Positions 63,708 to 64,000 of a stretch of DNA of 64,000 nt are shown piece by piece. The notes below the pieces were generated by a model. That model made no database searches and was not told the origin of the DNA. It was given only the letters and a program-made list of their open reading frames with translations. The position numbers and the translations under genes were made by a program. The stretch lies in the NCBI RefSeq assembly GCF_002019635.1, contig NZ_KV917371.1, positions 1,302,001 to 1,366,000 on the forward strand, written 5' to 3'. Position 1 is the first letter of the stretch. Each line of letters starts with the position of its first letter. Source of the stretch: Metabacillus halosaccharovorans. GTDB lineage: Bacteria > Bacillota > Bacilli > Bacillales > Bacillaceae.

Positions 63708-64000
63708 TTATAGCTTACGGTACTTTTTCAGAGCAAATAAATTCAATATGATAAAGATTATGGCAAAAGCAGCCAAGGCATAGAGGTCTCCACGTATACC
63801 TGCAAATCCTAATCCCTTATACATAACACCCTTCAAGGCATCTGCTGCATAATACAATGGCATGATCTTTGCGATTGCTTGCAGCCAATTGGACATCCCT
63901 TCCAATGGTAAAATTCCTGAAAAGAAAATCTGTGGTACTACTGCTACAGGGATAAACTGAACCATTTGAAACTCTGAAGATGCAAACGATGATAGAAGAA
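63708..64000 (-). CDS. ABC-2 type transporter permease, C-terminal part only
   Basis: The window ends inside this gene; only the last ~97 codons are present, reading from LLSSFASSEFQMVQFIPV. The family segment FSGILPLEGMSNWLQAIAKIMPLYYAADAL is typical of DrrB/LnrN-like ABC-2 permeases in drug efflux, followed by the last membrane helix and KKYRKL. The ATPase partner would lie outside the window. Confidence 0.82.
   Translation of the reverse strand, partial: LLSSFASSEFQMVQFIPVAVVPQIFFSGILPLEGMSNWLQAIAKIMPLYYAADALKGVMYKGLGFAGIRGDLYALAAFAIIFIILNLFALKKYRKL

Overview
The window is about 64 kb of low-GC, gene-dense DNA whose genes look like those of a Bacillus-type firmicute (family Bacillaceae). 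The evidence is AGGAGG-type ribosome binding sites, GTG and TTG starts, SigA-like promoters, and gene sets laid out as in Bacillus: treP-treA-treR, bceRS-bceAB, ydbS-ydbT, bmrC-bmrD, ahpC-ahpF, aprX, and a yfiY/yfiZ/yfhA-type siderophore importer. A near-consensus Spo0J/ParB parS site (59318-59333) and the housekeeping context argue for chromosome rather than plasmid. Genus cannot be settled from the sequence alone. No rRNA, tRNA, CRISPR array, prophage or transposase gene was seen.

Layout. 1-3300: nucleoside importer (lipoprotein, ATPase, start of a permease) on the minus strand, behind a probable PurR box pair. 3.5-9.5 kb: DinB-like protein, HemD-like protein, purU, a two-gene ThrE-type exporter and a PhoD-like phosphoesterase. 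9.7-18.5 kb: adenine deaminase, an unrecognised helical protein, the trehalose operon with a promoter, two TreR-type operators and a cre-like site, and peptidase T. 18.5-25.9 kb: an array of terminator-like hairpins, a GNAT acetyltransferase, two membrane proteins, and the heterodimeric multidrug ABC exporter bmrCD behind a leader peptide and two tandem terminators. 26-28 kb: an actin-type (type II) partition locus with an iteron array. 28-34.4 kb: a short-chain dehydrogenase and a divergent, Fur-boxed iron region (ferredoxin/flavodoxin-NADP reductase facing a four-gene siderophore importer). 34.4-42 kb: AprX protease, a Dabb protein, a BceRS-BceAB peptide-antibiotic detoxification module and an intracellular GH43 enzyme. 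42-48.2 kb: a lipoprotein with a repetitive beta-helix-like body, a two-component system, a VTC-type polyphosphate polymerase domain protein and a DUF4956 membrane protein. 48.4-64 kb: secreted double-domain nucleotidase, ldh, ydbST, glycerate kinase with a GntP permease, a phospholipase D-like protein, parS, a coiled-coil protein, PerR-boxed ahpCF, a TetR regulator and a truncated ABC-2 permease.

The best candidate for an undescribed system is the 42-48.2 kb cluster. The promoters of the lipoprotein gene and of the VTC-DUF4956 pair, which lie on opposite strands about 2.4 kb apart, share a 33-base element (28/33 identical). It is a direct repeat TTTAAGGTT at 11-base pitch, then exactly 6 bases, then TAATAAT. 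A single copy of the repeat also lies upstream of the response-regulator gene. This looks like one regulon run by the embedded two-component system. Other observations worth follow-up are the chromosomal ParM/ParR/parC locus, the attenuator of bmrCD with two peptide ORFs, the exact 52-base tandem hairpin array, the 20-base-period TTTTGCA array, and two families of interspersed palindromic repeats.
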